Shown: positions 1 through 9,247 of the stretch, piece after piece
How positions within the stretch are numbered: the first letter of the stretch is position 1
Layout: each line of letters opens with the position of its first letter
Origin: DATKUC01 sp964553615
GTDB lineage: Bacteria; Spirochaetota; Spirochaetia; DSM-27196; DATKUC01
Assembly: GCA_964553615.1 (NCBI GenBank)
Contig: CAZKMA010000005.1
Coordinates: 1 to 64,000 of the forward strand
Direction of reading: 5' to 3'
Length of the DNA stretch: 64,000 nucleotides
Program-made: the position numbers and the translations under genes
Notes under the pieces: generated by a model
Database searches by the model: none
What the model was told of the DNA's origin: nothing
Seen by the model: the letters and a program-made list of their open reading frames with translations, nothing else

Positions 1-24
1 CTTCAGTTTTTTGGAGGCGAGCGA

Positions 25-258
25 ATGTCCTACAACGTCACAATCTCCGATGCTCTTGCACGGCTTCTTGAGCATCTGTCTATATGCGAAAACCGTCTTG
101 TGGAAGCGGAAATTGAACACCTCATCAAGATCGGCGTCGGCGTCCATCTCGGGGGGCTGGCTGAAGAGTCGAAGGCGCTCAACCGATTTCACTCTCTCTA
201 TGGCGATGAGATAGAATTCCCCGAAGGCTGCACAGACGGAGAAGCTTCCGGGTTCTAA
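25..258 (+). CDS. small hypothetical protein (77 aa)
   Basis: I do not recognise this protein. The start is supported by a GGAGG box at 13-17, seven bases before the ATG. The product is acidic and predicted soluble, with no signal peptide or membrane segment; its first half (SDALARLLEHLSICENRLVEAEIEHLI) has the spacing of amphipathic helices. It ends 21 bases before the ATG chosen for the next gene, the hydrolase, so the two are probably co-transcribed. It could be a small regulatory or adaptor protein, but nothing in the sequence points to a function. Confidence 0.55.
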   Translation: MSYNVTISDALARLLEHLSICENRLVEAEIEHLIKIGVGVHLGGLAEESKALNRFHSLYGDEIEFPEGCTDGEASGF

Positions 259-279
259 CAAGTCGTGTTACACTGGGCT

Positions 280-1119
280 ATGGATGCCATACCCTATGTC
301 AGTGGAGTCGACAAGAAAAGACGACATTTTCTTCTCCACGTACCCCACGAATATGAACAACAGGAGTCGGAGCGCTGGCCTCTTATCCTGTTTCTCCACG
401 GCAATGGCGAGCGGGGAGATGGAGTCAAAGATCTTGACTACCTGCTCAGCTATGGGCCGTTGTACGAGACCTGGATTCAGAAACGGGAGCTCCCCTTCAT
501 TATTGCGGCTCCACAACTGCCGATGTTCGACCGGGACAAACAGGGTATCCCCTACCTGACCAACCGGTCCCGGGATCAGATCCCGCACCGGCTCGAACGC
601 GGCGTACCGGAACGCCCCCGCCCGGAACATCCTCGGCAACCGATGTCCGGCATGTACGCTGGAGACGACCCATTTCCGTACGTCATGCCGCCCGAAGGGT
701 GGGAACGGTGCGAACAGGACATCATCTTCATCCTCGACCACCTTCTCGCTCACTACCGGGTAGACCCGAACCGTGTGTTCCTGACCGGCGTCAGCTATGG
801 CGGGTTCGGAACCTGGTTTATTGCGAGCAGGCACCCGGAACGATTTGCGGCAATAGCCCCGGTCGTCGGTTGGGGCCACCCATCCCTCGTTGACCCGATT
901 GCCCATGCCCGACTTCCCGTCTGGACGTTTGCAGGCGGTCGGGATTCAACAATCCCTCCGAAATATTTCTACCCCGGCTTAGCCCGGCTGGAAGAGCTCG
1001 GCCACCATGACGTGCGGTTCACCATTCACGCGGACATGGAACACGATGTGTGGAAGAGGGTCTATGCCGGAACCGACATCTACGAGTGGTTTCTCGGAAT
1101 CCCGCGGGTAGCGCACTGA
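280..1119 (+). CDS. alpha/beta hydrolase, esterase/phospholipase-like
   Basis: A probable serine hydrolase of the esterase/dienelactone-hydrolase type. The nucleophile motif GVSYGG, an acid in GGRDSTIP and a histidine in MEHDVW occur in the right order (Ser172, Asp222 and His255 counted from the ATG at 280). The oxyanion-side motif LILFLHGNGERG is near the N-terminus. There is no signal peptide, so it should act in the cytoplasm. A GTG at 265 would add five residues, and neither start has a clear ribosome-binding site. A proline- and arginine-rich stretch around residues 95-135 looks like an insertion in the lid region. The substrate cannot be inferred. Confidence 0.8.
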   Translation: MDAIPYVSGVDKKRRHFLLHVPHEYEQQESERWPLILFLHGNGERGDGVKDLDYLLSYGPLYETWIQKRELPFIIAAPQLPMFDRDKQGIPYLTNRSRDQIPHRLERGVPERPRPEHPRQPMSGMYAGDDPFPYVMPPEGWERCEQDIIFILDHLLAHYRVDPNRVFLTGVSYGGFGTWFIASRHPERFAAIAPVVGWGHPSLVDPIAHARLPVWTFAGGRDSTIPPKYFYPGLARLEELGHHDVRFTIHADMEHDVWKRVYAGTDIYEWFLGIPRVAH

Positions 1120-1330
1120 GTCAAGTTCTCTGAGAGCAGGGCGTGTCTCTATATCCGTAGGCCCATGATGATGGGCACGGCCGGCATACGTGGCATGAAC
1201 AGCGGATCCGGTCGCTCACCACCGCACAAGAGGTCACGTACGACAGAAGAAAACACGCAGTCAACAGGTCGCCTTTTCTCGTAATTTGTGCAATTCTGTG
1301 AGTGTGCGGATCGTCTTTCCGGAGGTAACT

Positions 1331-2179
1331 ATGAGAATGAGAAGATTATTCGTGACGATTGCTCTTCTTGCACTTCTACAATCGATCGCGTTTGCGGAGC
1401 CTGCCAAGAGCGGATTCTTCTATGATCAGAACCTTCAGGCTTCGTACAACCCGCTCGGACTCCAGTTCGTGTCGAAGCTTTACTTCAGGGTGCCCCTCGT
1501 GAAGGCAAAAGGACTCCTCTGGGAATCCACCAAGCTGGACTTCGGCATACAAAACAATCTTTCACCCAGTTACGACCTTGTGGGCGCGTTCGTAAATATC
1601 GAACCAATCGCCATTTTCAGCTTGAACGCAACCGCCCAGCTTGCTGGGTTCTACAAGGCGCTTGGCTTTGGGTTCTACGATATTTCGAGCTACACGTCTG
1701 GCTTTGACAGTGCAGCGCTGAGCCCGCTCACCGCCCGGGATACCTCAGGCTATGTGCTTTCGGTGGCCCCGACGCTGAAGGCTGCATTCGGGCCGGTTGC
1801 CGTCCTGGATACCGGGACACTTACCTACTACAACGTGGACAATGGGCAGGGCTACTTCTATGAGCGGATTGGAAACACGGTTCTGGCAAAACGGGACATT
1901 GAACTTTCAAATAGCGGATACCTCCTGTACACACTTAAGCCGGGTTTGCTCGCCGGGCTGAACGACTCCATCATGTACGTTCCTGCGTCCGGCTACCTCT
2001 CTCACCGGCTGAATGCAATCGGCGTCTACACCAGAGATCTGAATGCCGGACTCTCGTTGTACGGGGCGTTCATGATGGGAACATTTCTTGCGGACGAGTA
2101 CTACCAGTACGCGCTCTACGTTGCCGGGCAGATCGGGTTCACGCTCAGGCTTTCGCCGCGGGCTGCTGCTCAACCATAG
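1331..2179 (+). CDS. secreted outer-membrane-like protein
   Basis: The start is the ATG at 1331, placed after GGAGGT at 1321-1326. It gives a clear signal peptide (MRMRRLFVTIALLALLQSIAFA, cleavage expected after AFA). The mature part, about 260 residues, alternates polar and aromatic/hydrophobic residues (FYDQNLQASYNPLG, GYLLYTLKPGLLAG, YALYVAGQIGF) and ends in short amphipathic strands, as in outer-membrane beta-barrels. No family was recognised. Its last 10 bases overlap the 3' end of the convergent exonuclease gene. The 211 bases upstream hold a small perfect hairpin at 1161-1176 but no gene. Confidence 0.7.
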   Translation: MRMRRLFVTIALLALLQSIAFAEPAKSGFFYDQNLQASYNPLGLQFVSKLYFRVPLVKAKGLLWESTKLDFGIQNNLSPSYDLVGAFVNIEPIAIFSLNATAQLAGFYKALGFGFYDISSYTSGFDSAALSPLTARDTSGYVLSVAPTLKAAFGPVAVLDTGTLTYYNVDNGQGYFYERIGNTVLAKRDIELSNSGYLLYTLKPGLLAGLNDSIMYVPASGYLSHRLNAIGVYTRDLNAGLSLYGAFMMGTFLADEYYQYALYVAGQIGFTLRLSPRAAAQP

Positions 2180-3624
2180 TGTAGAATGTTCGCTTCAATC
2201 CAGTCGGCGTAGTCCCGAAGATCGCGGAGGGTGGTTTTTTGTGCCGCCTTCGTGTCGGTGCGCGAAAGCATGTTCTCGATCTGGCGACGGAACCTTCCGT
2301 AATCGACAACACTGTCCAATTCGGGGGCAAGCAGCCGTGAGGCACAGTAGCTGATCCAGCGGCTGCGTTCGGCGTCGGACAGAAGGTCAAAGTGATTACG
2401 CGCAAGGTACCGCCGGAGGAGCTCCGGACCGCGTGAGTCGACAAAGCGCGGCGAGTTCAGGATGAGCTCCTTCGCGTCGGTATGATGTATGACCTCAAAG
2501 GTCTCGCGGTCCTCGTCACCGAAAAATCCTCCGGAATAGATCTGAAGCTCGGGATCTCTCGGTGCAATGAGAGCGGCATCATCCTGGGTATACACGGCGC
2601 GTACCTTCTGCACGAGGTCTGATCGTTCACGCAGGAGCCGAGCATGCAATGCGCACTGGTTCACGTCCAGGCCGAGTACTTCGGCGCGTGCGGGCGTCAG
2701 CGTGTTCAGCGGCGCGACTGCGGGACTCCGGTTCAAATGAATACTCTTGAACCTGACCCGTTCCACGCCATCGAGATCCTCGGTGCGGGTAAAGACCCTC
2801 CTTCGAATCTCTTTCACCTCCAGATCCATCCACGTCCGCGGATCGAAGCGCAGGTCGTAGACAATAATCTCGTTTGTACGCGAGGGATGAACGCTCAACG
2901 GGTAGACCACAGACGTACACCCGCCGGGGCGCGTGAACATACCGGAAGTGTGTACTACCGGGCGTGGCGACTGCAGATTCAGCAGCCTGCGTACCTCTTC
3001 TTTTTTCCTGAGTTTGAAATGGTAACGGAATAGCTTCGGTTGTTTTTCCTGAAGAAGAGCAGCCAGACCAATGGTTGCACGGACATCGGAGAGCGCGTCA
3101 TGGGCACGCTCATGGCCGATTTCGTTCGCCGCAGTCAGCTCCTCGAGTCGGAATGACGGTTTCCCCTCTTCATCGTGCAACCAGCTGATTCCCTCCGGTC
3201 GAAGATCATGCGTCATGCGGACCAGGTCGAGTATGTCCCATCGGGAGTTGCCCGCGTCATACTCGCGCCGATATGGATCATAAAAGTTCCGGTAGAAGAG
3301 GTTTCGGACAAACTCATCATCGAACCGGATGTTGTTATAGCCCACCACGCAGGTGCCCGGGACCGTCATCTCTCGATGTACTGCATCGGCGAAGTCCGCC
3401 TCGCTCATGCCCTTCTCGTTCACAATCCGTGGCGTGAGCCCGGTAACCAGACACGAGTCGGGATCCGGAATGTAGTCCGGACTCAGCCGACAGAAAATGC
3501 AGATGGGGTCGCCAACCGGCTCAAAACGATAGTTCGTGCGAATGGCAGCAAACTGTCCGACACGGTCCCACCGCGGATGCACACCGAATGTCTCAAGGTC
3601 GTACCACAGAAGGGTTTGCGCCAT
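2170..3624 (-). CDS. sbcB: exodeoxyribonuclease I
   Basis: A 3'-5' single-strand DNA exonuclease of the DEDDh family, used in recombination and mismatch repair. At the N-terminus it has the Exo I motif LLWYDLETFG. Exo II follows around GYNNIRFDDEFVRNLFYRNFYDPY, and the ERAHDALSDVRAT segment supplies the terminal histidine and aspartate. The SH3-like and C-terminal helical regions follow, ending in SRWISYCASRL. At 484 residues it is close to E. coli SbcB. The ATG at 3624 is preferred because an upstream extension is unlike the family. It sits 74 bases downstream of the VWA gene on the same strand and may be read through from that operon. Confidence 0.93.
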   Translation of the reverse strand: MAQTLLWYDLETFGVHPRWDRVGQFAAIRTNYRFEPVGDPICIFCRLSPDYIPDPDSCLVTGLTPRIVNEKGMSEADFADAVHREMTVPGTCVVGYNNIRFDDEFVRNLFYRNFYDPYRREYDAGNSRWDILDLVRMTHDLRPEGISWLHDEEGKPSFRLEELTAANEIGHERAHDALSDVRATIGLAALLQEKQPKLFRYHFKLRKKEEVRRLLNLQSPRPVVHTSGMFTRPGGCTSVVYPLSVHPSRTNEIIVYDLRFDPRTWMDLEVKEIRRRVFTRTEDLDGVERVRFKSIHLNRSPAVAPLNTLTPARAEVLGLDVNQCALHARLLRERSDLVQKVRAVYTQDDAALIAPRDPELQIYSGGFFGDEDRETFEVIHHTDAKELILNSPRFVDSRGPELLRRYLARNHFDLLSDAERSRWISYCASRLLAPELDSVVDYGRFRRQIENMLSRTDTKAAQKTTLRDLRDYADWIEANILHYG

Positions 3625-3697
3625 GAGTGGTAGATTAACCCGCGAAGACCGCACATGCAACCACGGATTCACCGTGGATGAAGGTGCGTGCGGGAAA

Positions 3698-4774
3698 CTA
3701 TAGAACCCGGCTGAACCAGAGAAGCGAAAGGACCGCCGCAATCAGTGCAATCAACGCCCCACCTGCAGCAAACAGGGCGGTTATCTCGCTTTTTTCCCGC
3801 TCCAGAACAAGCTGATTGCTCAAGAGCTTATATATGTCCTTCAATTCCGACTCATTTCCGGCGCGGAAGTACCGTGCGTGTGTCCGCTCGGCAATTGCCT
3901 TGAGTGAACTCTCGTCAAGCTGTACGCGCATGGAACGTCCGTAGAAGCCGACAATGTTGCCCTGTGTGGTGCCGAGTCCAACGGTGAAGACGCGAATTCC
4001 GAGATCGGCCGCCTTCTGTGCCGTCTCGAGCGGATCCGGACCCGTGTTTGTCTGACCGTCGGTCAGAAGTATGACGACTGCAGAGCTGTAACTTCCCGGC
4101 GCGACCGGATCCCGTGCAATGCCGGACGACTGAGGCGCCTCCCCGAGCGGCGCACCCGATCCACCGCGCTGTCGGGGGCCACCGTTCTGCGGTGCCTGGT
4201 ACCCGCCAGAGGCAGGAACTCCAGGGTCGACATCGGTCCCCTCAAAAATTGCCGAGAGCGATGCGAGAATCCCGTTTCCGACCGCGGTGCCACGCTGCAG
4301 CCTGAAACGGGATATCGCCGACAGCAGGTCTTCACGATTCTGCGTAGGCGGTTGCACGAGGGCAGCAGTTGCCGCGAATGCGACAACGCCGATCCGGACA
4401 CTCTTTGGTTGCGCCGCAATGAACTCCCGCGCGGCATCCTGTGCCGCCACCAGACGCGTTGGCTGGATATCCGACGCACGCATGCTTCCCGAAATGTCCA
4501 TTGCAAGTATCACCGTCCCACGGGATGAGGGGAGCGTTACATAGGCGGCCGGCCGCGCCACGGCGAACACCAGCACCGTTATCGACAGAAGAAGGAGGAG
4601 CGGAGGAACATGACGCCTGAAACCGGCTCCTTTCCCCATTGCATCCTTTACCATGGAAAGCGAGGCATAACGCAATGCGGACTTCTTCCTCCGCCGGAGC
4701 AGAAGAATATAGAGCCCGATAAGGAGCGGAATGACGGCCAGAAGCCACAACATGTCAGGCCAGAGGAATGTCAT
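3698..4774 (-). CDS. BatA/BatB-type von Willebrand factor A membrane protein
   Basis: A membrane-anchored VWA protein of the Bat family. Two N-terminal membrane segments (about residues 8-26 and 57-76) precede the VWA domain. The MIDAS motif DISGS at residues 93-97 is intact, and the later VVILLTDGQTNTGP strand carries the second metal-site aspartate. A C-terminal helix (ALFAAGGALIALIAAVLSLLWF) re-enters the membrane. The VWA domain carries an unusual low-complexity Gly/Pro/Gln-rich loop (about residues 178-225). GGGAGG lies six bases before the ATG, and the start overlaps the DUF58 gene by 20 bases. In other bacteria MoxR-DUF58-VWA sets act in metal-dependent assembly or envelope stress tolerance. 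Confidence 0.9.
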   Translation of the reverse strand: MTFLWPDMLWLLAVIPLLIGLYILLLRRRKKSALRYASLSMVKDAMGKGAGFRRHVPPLLLLLSITVLVFAVARPAAYVTLPSSRGTVILAMDISGSMRASDIQPTRLVAAQDAAREFIAAQPKSVRIGVVAFAATAALVQPPTQNREDLLSAISRFRLQRGTAVGNGILASLSAIFEGTDVDPGVPASGGYQAPQNGGPRQRGGSGAPLGEAPQSSGIARDPVAPGSYSSAVVILLTDGQTNTGPDPLETAQKAADLGIRVFTVGLGTTQGNIVGFYGRSMRVQLDESSLKAIAERTHARYFRAGNESELKDIYKLLSNQLVLEREKSEITALFAAGGALIALIAAVLSLLWFSRVL

Positions 4775-5708
4775 GATGCCCTCCCATGCGGGTCGGCGGA
4801 TTTACTCCCGCGACCATGAGGCTCCGTTGCTTGCGCAGATCCGCAAACCGGAGTATCGAGTCGACTATGTCGTCCCGGGTGGATAGCTCGAGCGCATCTA
4901 CACCCGCGGCCCGCAAACCGGAGCGTACCTCAGCCTCGTGTTGCGCGGCAGCTGCCGCAAAGCGCTTGCGGAATCCGCGGCTGTGCGTGTCAACGAAGAG
5001 CTGCTCGCCGGATTCGGCATCCTGCATGAGGACCATCCCGAGGTCGGGCAGCTCGCGTTCGAGCGGGTCGAATATTCGGATTGCCAGCGTTTCATGACGC
5101 TGCGCAAGTAGTGCCAGAGGCCCGGGCCATCCGGGCGAGCTGAAGAAATCGGAAACAATGAAGACAAGCGATCGGCTCCGAATTGTCTTGTGGGCACCGG
5201 AGAGGAGATCGGACAGGTTGGTAAGGGGCGATCTTGAAAGCAACGGATGATTCTGGAGCGTGTGCAGCAGGTAGAGAACATGATTGCGACCCGAACGGGC
5301 CGGTATCACCTTCTCCATCTTGTCGCTGTAGAAAATTGCACCAACACGATTCCCATGCCGGGTCAGGAGACGCGCCATCACCGTGACGAAGTCAATAAGC
5401 ATCTGCCGTTTCTGCATGCCGGCCGAACCGAAGTCCACGGATGGACTCAGGTCGAGCAGGAACCATGCGGTGATTTCGCGGTCCTCGTTGAACTGGCGGA
5501 CATATGGCGCACCGAGCCGCGCTGTCACGTTCCAGTCCATGTAGCGAACATCGTCGTTGACCTGGTATTCCCGGATATCGGCCAGGTCCAACCCGAACCC
5601 GCGAAAGAGCGTCCGATAATCACCCTGGAGATATCCGTCCAACCGTCGTATGACGGTCCACTCCAACCGGAGGAGCGCCTTGTCAGGACTCTGTGCCGAT
5701 CTTGACAT
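4755..5708 (-). CDS. DUF58 domain protein of MoxR/Bat operon
   Basis: A cytoplasmic DUF58 protein. The family core DIREYQVNDDVRYMDWNVTAR is present, followed by a VWA-like region (AWFLLDLSPSVDFG) in which the MIDAS is only partly kept. DUF58 proteins are constant partners of MoxR ATPases. The ATG at 5708 is chosen because translation from upstream (to 5789) lies inside moxR and adds non-homologous sequence. It overlaps the 3' end of moxR by 26 bases and the start of the next gene by 20 bases, which suggests translational coupling. Confidence 0.9.
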   Translation of the reverse strand: MSRSAQSPDKALLRLEWTVIRRLDGYLQGDYRTLFRGFGLDLADIREYQVNDDVRYMDWNVTARLGAPYVRQFNEDREITAWFLLDLSPSVDFGSAGMQKRQMLIDFVTVMARLLTRHGNRVGAIFYSDKMEKVIPARSGRNHVLYLLHTLQNHPLLSRSPLTNLSDLLSGAHKTIRSRSLVFIVSDFFSSPGWPGPLALLAQRHETLAIRIFDPLERELPDLGMVLMQDAESGEQLFVDTHSRGFRKRFAAAAAQHEAEVRSGLRAAGVDALELSTRDDIVDSILRFADLRKQRSLMVAGVNPPTRMGGHHDIPLA

Positions 5709-6699
5709 GGTGTTCCAGCGGCTTATCCGGCACCGGAATACTCTCCACGATGCGGCGGAGGATCTGATCCGGAGAGACTGCGTCCGCAATCGCCTCGTAG
5801 GAGAGAATAATGCGATGGCGAAGCACGTCCGGTGCTACGTCGAGCACATCCTGCGGCAGCACGTAGTCCCGCCCGCGGAGAAAGGCAAGAGCACGAGCAG
5901 CTTCGATCAGGTGAATGCTTGCCCGCGGACTCGCGCCGTAGAGAATGTAGCTCGCAATGTCGGAGATTCCAGCCTTTTCCGGATCACGCGTTGCATGGGA
6001 CAACTTCACCGCGTACTGCATGAGCGAAGGATCAACGTAACCCCGGCGGCACTCCCGCTGCAGCTCGACGAGCTGGGCAACTGATGCAACTGCCGCAATG
6101 GGCGAGAGTGCACCGGTTATTCGCTCAACAATGACGAACTCCTCTTCCTCAGTCGGATACCCGACGAGAACCTTCATCATGAACCGGTCCACTTGCGCCT
6201 CCGGAAGCGGATACGTTCCCTCGGTCTCTATCGGGTTCTGCGTTGCCATGACAAGAAACGGCTCGGGAACGTGGTGAGTCTCGCCCCCGATTGTGACCTG
6301 ATGCTCCTGCATCACCTCAAGCAGTGCGCTCTGGACCTTCGCGGGCGCCCGGTTTATCTCATCCGCTAGCAGAAGATTGGTGAACACCGGTCCGAGTGCC
6401 GTGGCGAACTCTCCGGTCTTCTGATTGTAGATACGCGTGCCTATGAGATCCGCCGGGACCAGGTCCGGCGTGAATTGAATCCTCCGGAACTTCCCGTGTA
6501 CGGTCTCGGCGAGGGTCTTTACCGTAAGCGTCTTTGCAAGGCCCGGAACCCCCTCCACCAGCAGGTGACCGCGGGCAAGGATGGCGACCAGCACCCGTTC
6601 CAGAAAGTGATCCTGCCCGACCACAATCTTCTTTATCTCATAGAGAACGTGCTCCATAAGCAACGCTGTCCCGGTTCCGTCAATCGGCCTTTCCGACAT
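5683..6699 (-). CDS. MoxR-family AAA+ ATPase
   Basis: A AAA+ chaperone-like ATPase of the MoxR family. Walker A is GVPGLAKT (residues 50-57), Walker B is LLLADEIN (109-116) and the sensor-1 asparagine is in ATQNP (155). The typical helix-2 insert (GTRIYNQKTGEFATALGP) and the C-terminal lid (SPRASIHLIEAARALAFLRGRDYVLPQDV) are present. At 338 residues it is of normal length. It is flanked by a tethered protease upstream and DUF58/VWA genes downstream. MoxR proteins are thought to remodel or load metal into partner VWA proteins. Confidence 0.95.
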   Translation of the reverse strand: MSERPIDGTGTALLMEHVLYEIKKIVVGQDHFLERVLVAILARGHLLVEGVPGLAKTLTVKTLAETVHGKFRRIQFTPDLVPADLIGTRIYNQKTGEFATALGPVFTNLLLADEINRAPAKVQSALLEVMQEHQVTIGGETHHVPEPFLVMATQNPIETEGTYPLPEAQVDRFMMKVLVGYPTEEEEFVIVERITGALSPIAAVASVAQLVELQRECRRGYVDPSLMQYAVKLSHATRDPEKAGISDIASYILYGASPRASIHLIEAARALAFLRGRDYVLPQDVLDVAPDVLRHRIILSYEAIADAVSPDQILRRIVESIPVPDKPLEHHVKIGTES

Positions 6700-6719
6700 G
6701 ATACCCCCCTGTCTCCGGC

Positions 6720-7637
6720 TCAGAACGGCGAAATGCCAATGCCGCCCGTTGCGTTCTCGATTGGTACTGCGAATCCGATTCCTATGAAGACACGTTGTTC
6801 GGTAGGATTCAGTATTGAAGTAACAATGCCGATCACCTCGCCATCCGGCGTAACGAGCGGGCCGCCGGAGTTCCCCGGGTTCGCCGCAGCGTCAAACTGA
6901 ATCAGATTCGACAGGATCCGTTTCCCGTCCATTGAGCGATACTCACGGCGCAGTCCGGAGATGATGCCTGCGGTGACCGAGGGACCTATGCCGAAGGGAT
7001 TTCCAACGGCAATGACCGGATCTCCGGGTCTGAGACCTGCGGTCGAACGCAAGGTTGCAGGCTTGAGATCATCCGGAATGGTACGTGCCTGCAGGACGGC
7101 AAGATCCTGTTCGGGTTGGGCGGACACGAGGTCTGCATCGGATTCCGTTCCATCCGCAAAGACCAGTCCGATCCGGTCGGCCCCTGCCACGACATGAAAT
7201 GCGGTGAGTATTACGCCGGTGTCCACAACCACAACTCCGGTACCGACAGCGATCTCGCTCGAGTCCTTCAGGTCTTTCGATAATTGGCGGACACGGACAA
7301 CAGAAGGACCAACTGTTTCGTAGGCGATAGATGCGGCAGACGGTGCAGGCGGCATGTTTTCAATGGCGTAACGAACCGCAGCGTCAATGTCGTCTTGCGT
7401 ATATTGGCGGGGCTTCCCGGATAAAAGCAGGAATAAACACGTTCCCACAACCAGGGTGAGGGCGGCCACCGCAAGAACTCCGGGAAGCCCGAAGCGCCGC
7501 GCAACTCGAATTATCTTCCCGCGCAGCGGAGCCGGCCGAGATTCGGGCGCAGTGCTTCCTGGATGCTCCGGACTATCCCGATGCTCCTGGTCCCGCGTGA
7601 AGCGAGTAGACCGACTGTAGACAGGCACCCTGCTCAT
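6720..7637 (-). CDS. membrane-tethered trypsin-like serine protease (S1C type, no PDZ)
   Basis: A DegP/HtrA-like protease. A basic, proline-rich cytoplasmic tail (residues 1-50) and one membrane segment (51-73) precede an extracytoplasmic protease domain. The triad is His148 in LTAFHVV, Asp178 in EQDLAVL and Ser257 in PGNSGGPL. The protein stops right after the protease fold, so the PDZ domain normal in HtrA proteins is missing. The stop is 20 bases before moxR, so it heads that operon. Without PDZ it resembles tethered proteases that recognise substrate through a partner; MoxR or the VWA protein is a candidate, by inference only. Confidence 0.88.
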   Translation of the reverse strand: MSRVPVYSRSTRFTRDQEHRDSPEHPGSTAPESRPAPLRGKIIRVARRFGLPGVLAVAALTLVVGTCLFLLLSGKPRQYTQDDIDAAVRYAIENMPPAPSAASIAYETVGPSVVRVRQLSKDLKDSSEIAVGTGVVVVDTGVILTAFHVVAGADRIGLVFADGTESDADLVSAQPEQDLAVLQARTIPDDLKPATLRSTAGLRPGDPVIAVGNPFGIGPSVTAGIISGLRREYRSMDGKRILSNLIQFDAAANPGNSGGPLVTPDGEVIGIVTSILNPTEQRVFIGIGFAVPIENATGGIGISPF

Positions 7638-7804
7638 CCCGCTCTTGCGCGTTTCTGCGCTCCCTGTGCTCCCCAGTATACTGCGAATTCGCGCCCAGGC
7701 AACATAATTCGATTCTGAGATAAAGGGATGTTATGGGACGTTCATGCTCTGTTAATGGCAGCATTTTCGGCCCGCGGATAAGTTTTGTGTGTATGGAGGA
7801 AAAG

Positions 7805-8281
7805 ATGAAACGAGTAACACTGGTTCTGGTATTCCTGACGCTGCTCGCCCCCGCGCTGCTCCTGGCTCAGGACAGACAGACGCGGGCGGACAGAAATTTG
7901 AAGCAACTTGGATTGACGGATTCGCAGATAACGCGGGTTCTCGACCTGCAGGCGAAAATGGAGAACGCCGTGCGGCAGGACATGGTGCACCTGCGTCTCA
8001 TCCGCGCTCAGATAGCCGAGGCCTTGCTTCCCGCAAGTCCGGACAAGCAGAAAATCAACAGGCTCATTGACACTCAGACACAGACCCGCGCAGAGCTGGA
8101 AAAGAACCTCATTTCCGATCAGCTGGAAATCCGGAAAGTCGTTGGCGAACAGATCTACCAGAAGATGCGCCAGTCTCGTCGCGACCAACTGCGAGGGACA
8201 TTCTTCGGACCGAAGAGGAGAGACAGGGACCAATCATTCGGCCGTCCTCCGCGAGTACCGATGAATCCGCAAAATCCGTAA
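7805..8281 (+). CDS. periplasmic Spy/CpxP-like protein
   Basis: A small exported protein. GGAGGA at 7795-7800 sits four bases before the ATG. The signal peptide MKRVTLVLVFLTLLAPALLLAQ is followed by a helical region (LKQLGLTDSQITRVLDLQAKMENAVRQ) like the LTxxQ-containing helices of the Spy/CpxP/heavy-metal-resistance superfamily. The C-terminus is basic and low in complexity, rich in Arg, Pro and Gln. Spy-like proteins are ATP-independent periplasmic chaperones. The fold assignment rests on helix pattern and one LTDSQ motif and is therefore moderate. Confidence 0.65.
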   Translation: MKRVTLVLVFLTLLAPALLLAQDRQTRADRNLKQLGLTDSQITRVLDLQAKMENAVRQDMVHLRLIRAQIAEALLPASPDKQKINRLIDTQTQTRAELEKNLISDQLEIRKVVGEQIYQKMRQSRRDQLRGTFFGPKRRDRDQSFGRPPRVPMNPQNP

Positions 8282-8293
8282 GTCCGCATTACA

Positions 8294-8313
8294 GGCGGTG
8301 GTTCTCCACCGCC
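8294..8313. terminator. perfect hairpin between convergent genes
   Basis: GGCGGTGG-TTCT-CCACCGCC forms an uninterrupted 8-bp stem with a 4-base loop, 12 bases after the Spy-like gene and 45 bases past the end of the convergent HU-fusion gene. There is no T tract on either side, so it is a terminator-like or transcript-end-protecting hairpin rather than a textbook intrinsic terminator. Confidence 0.55.
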
Positions 8314-8357
8314 CGCCAGGCGCGAAGTTATCCGATGAGCACCGTGCGGCCGACCGA

Positions 8358-9239
8358 TCAATCTTCTTCGGTCTCGTTCTCCACCGGCATTGCGGCTGAC
8401 CGATCCTTCGTCCGAGCGCTGAACGACATCCGCGGGATTGCGGTCTTCGGTTTGGCGGGGATGGTCATTTCAGCACCGGTTGCCGGGTTCCTGCCAATCC
8501 GCGCCTTCTGCGCAGGACGAAAACTCATGTGCAGCTTCCCGATGGTCCCGAGCGGTACCCGCTCACCCAGGAGCAATCCCGCCTCGACCATGGTCAGATA
8601 GTCGTCCAGCACCTGTCGGGCAAGAGTCTGCGAGATATCATTCTTTGCGGCGAGATACTGGACCATGCTCTTCATGGTGAAATGCCCGACGGTGTCCGAA
8701 GGCAATGTCAGTGTACGGTTGAGCTTCACGAAGCCGTTCGTCAGGAATATCGTTGCCTCCCGCAGCCGTTTTTCCTCTTCCGCCCGGGAAAGATCCGACG
8801 GACACGTTGCAAGGAGGAGGATATCGGAGCTGCGCTCGATCGGGCAGTCGTCGAATCGAGCCGGCTTGTCCGCGCTCACCGGGCCACCGAGTGAGACCCC
8901 CTGCGCCTTTACGAGCCCTGGAACGTCATTGCGCAACTTTATGCTTGCATACTCGAACCATCTACCACCATTGCCGAGTGTACCGAGGGCAATGAGCGAC
9001 CCCGAATAGGTCAGCAGGATGATTCCGCGCGGATCATCCGCTTCAAACCGTTCGGGAATACCCATTCCGAGAAGCTCGGTCTGCTCCTCGAACATCATTC
9101 GTTTTTCGAGCCAGTTCTCCCGAATCCTCCGCAGGGACTCCTCCCCCTTCGGGAGTCCGGAAGTGTCGGTGACGGAGCGAAGATGACGCTCGACCCGTTC
9201 GGTAAGGATAGATTTCACTTCTTCTTCTGAGTATTTCAT
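8358..9239 (-). CDS. unknown domain fused to HU/IHF-type DNA-binding domain
   Basis: Residues 1-175 form a domain I do not recognise. It is clearly paralogous to the protein encoded divergently at 9328: RGIILLTYSGSL and EYASIKLRNDVPG here match RGAIVLTYSGSL and EYTSIGLRHDVPD there. Residues 188-275 are an HU-like fold with the HU beta-arm signature RNPATGAEMTIPAKP and the preceding helices (LARQVLDDYLTMVEAGLLLGERVPLGTIGKL). The tail is Ser/Lys-rich. It could bind DNA and couple nucleoid structure to whatever the N-terminal domain senses. Start at the ATG at 9239 with an AGGATGA box. Confidence 0.75.
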   Translation of the reverse strand: MKYSEEEVKSILTERVERHLRSVTDTSGLPKGEESLRRIRENWLEKRMMFEEQTELLGMGIPERFEADDPRGIILLTYSGSLIALGTLGNGGRWFEYASIKLRNDVPGLVKAQGVSLGGPVSADKPARFDDCPIERSSDILLLATCPSDLSRAEEEKRLREATIFLTNGFVKLNRTLTLPSDTVGHFTMKSMVQYLAAKNDISQTLARQVLDDYLTMVEAGLLLGERVPLGTIGKLHMSFRPAQKARIGRNPATGAEMTIPAKPKTAIPRMSFSARTKDRSAAMPVENETEED

Positions 9240-9247
9240 ACAATCAT

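Noticed and set aside
3625..3741. N-terminal extension of exonuclease I
   Set aside because: The added 39 residues are not found in the SbcB family, and the extension runs into the end of the VWA gene.
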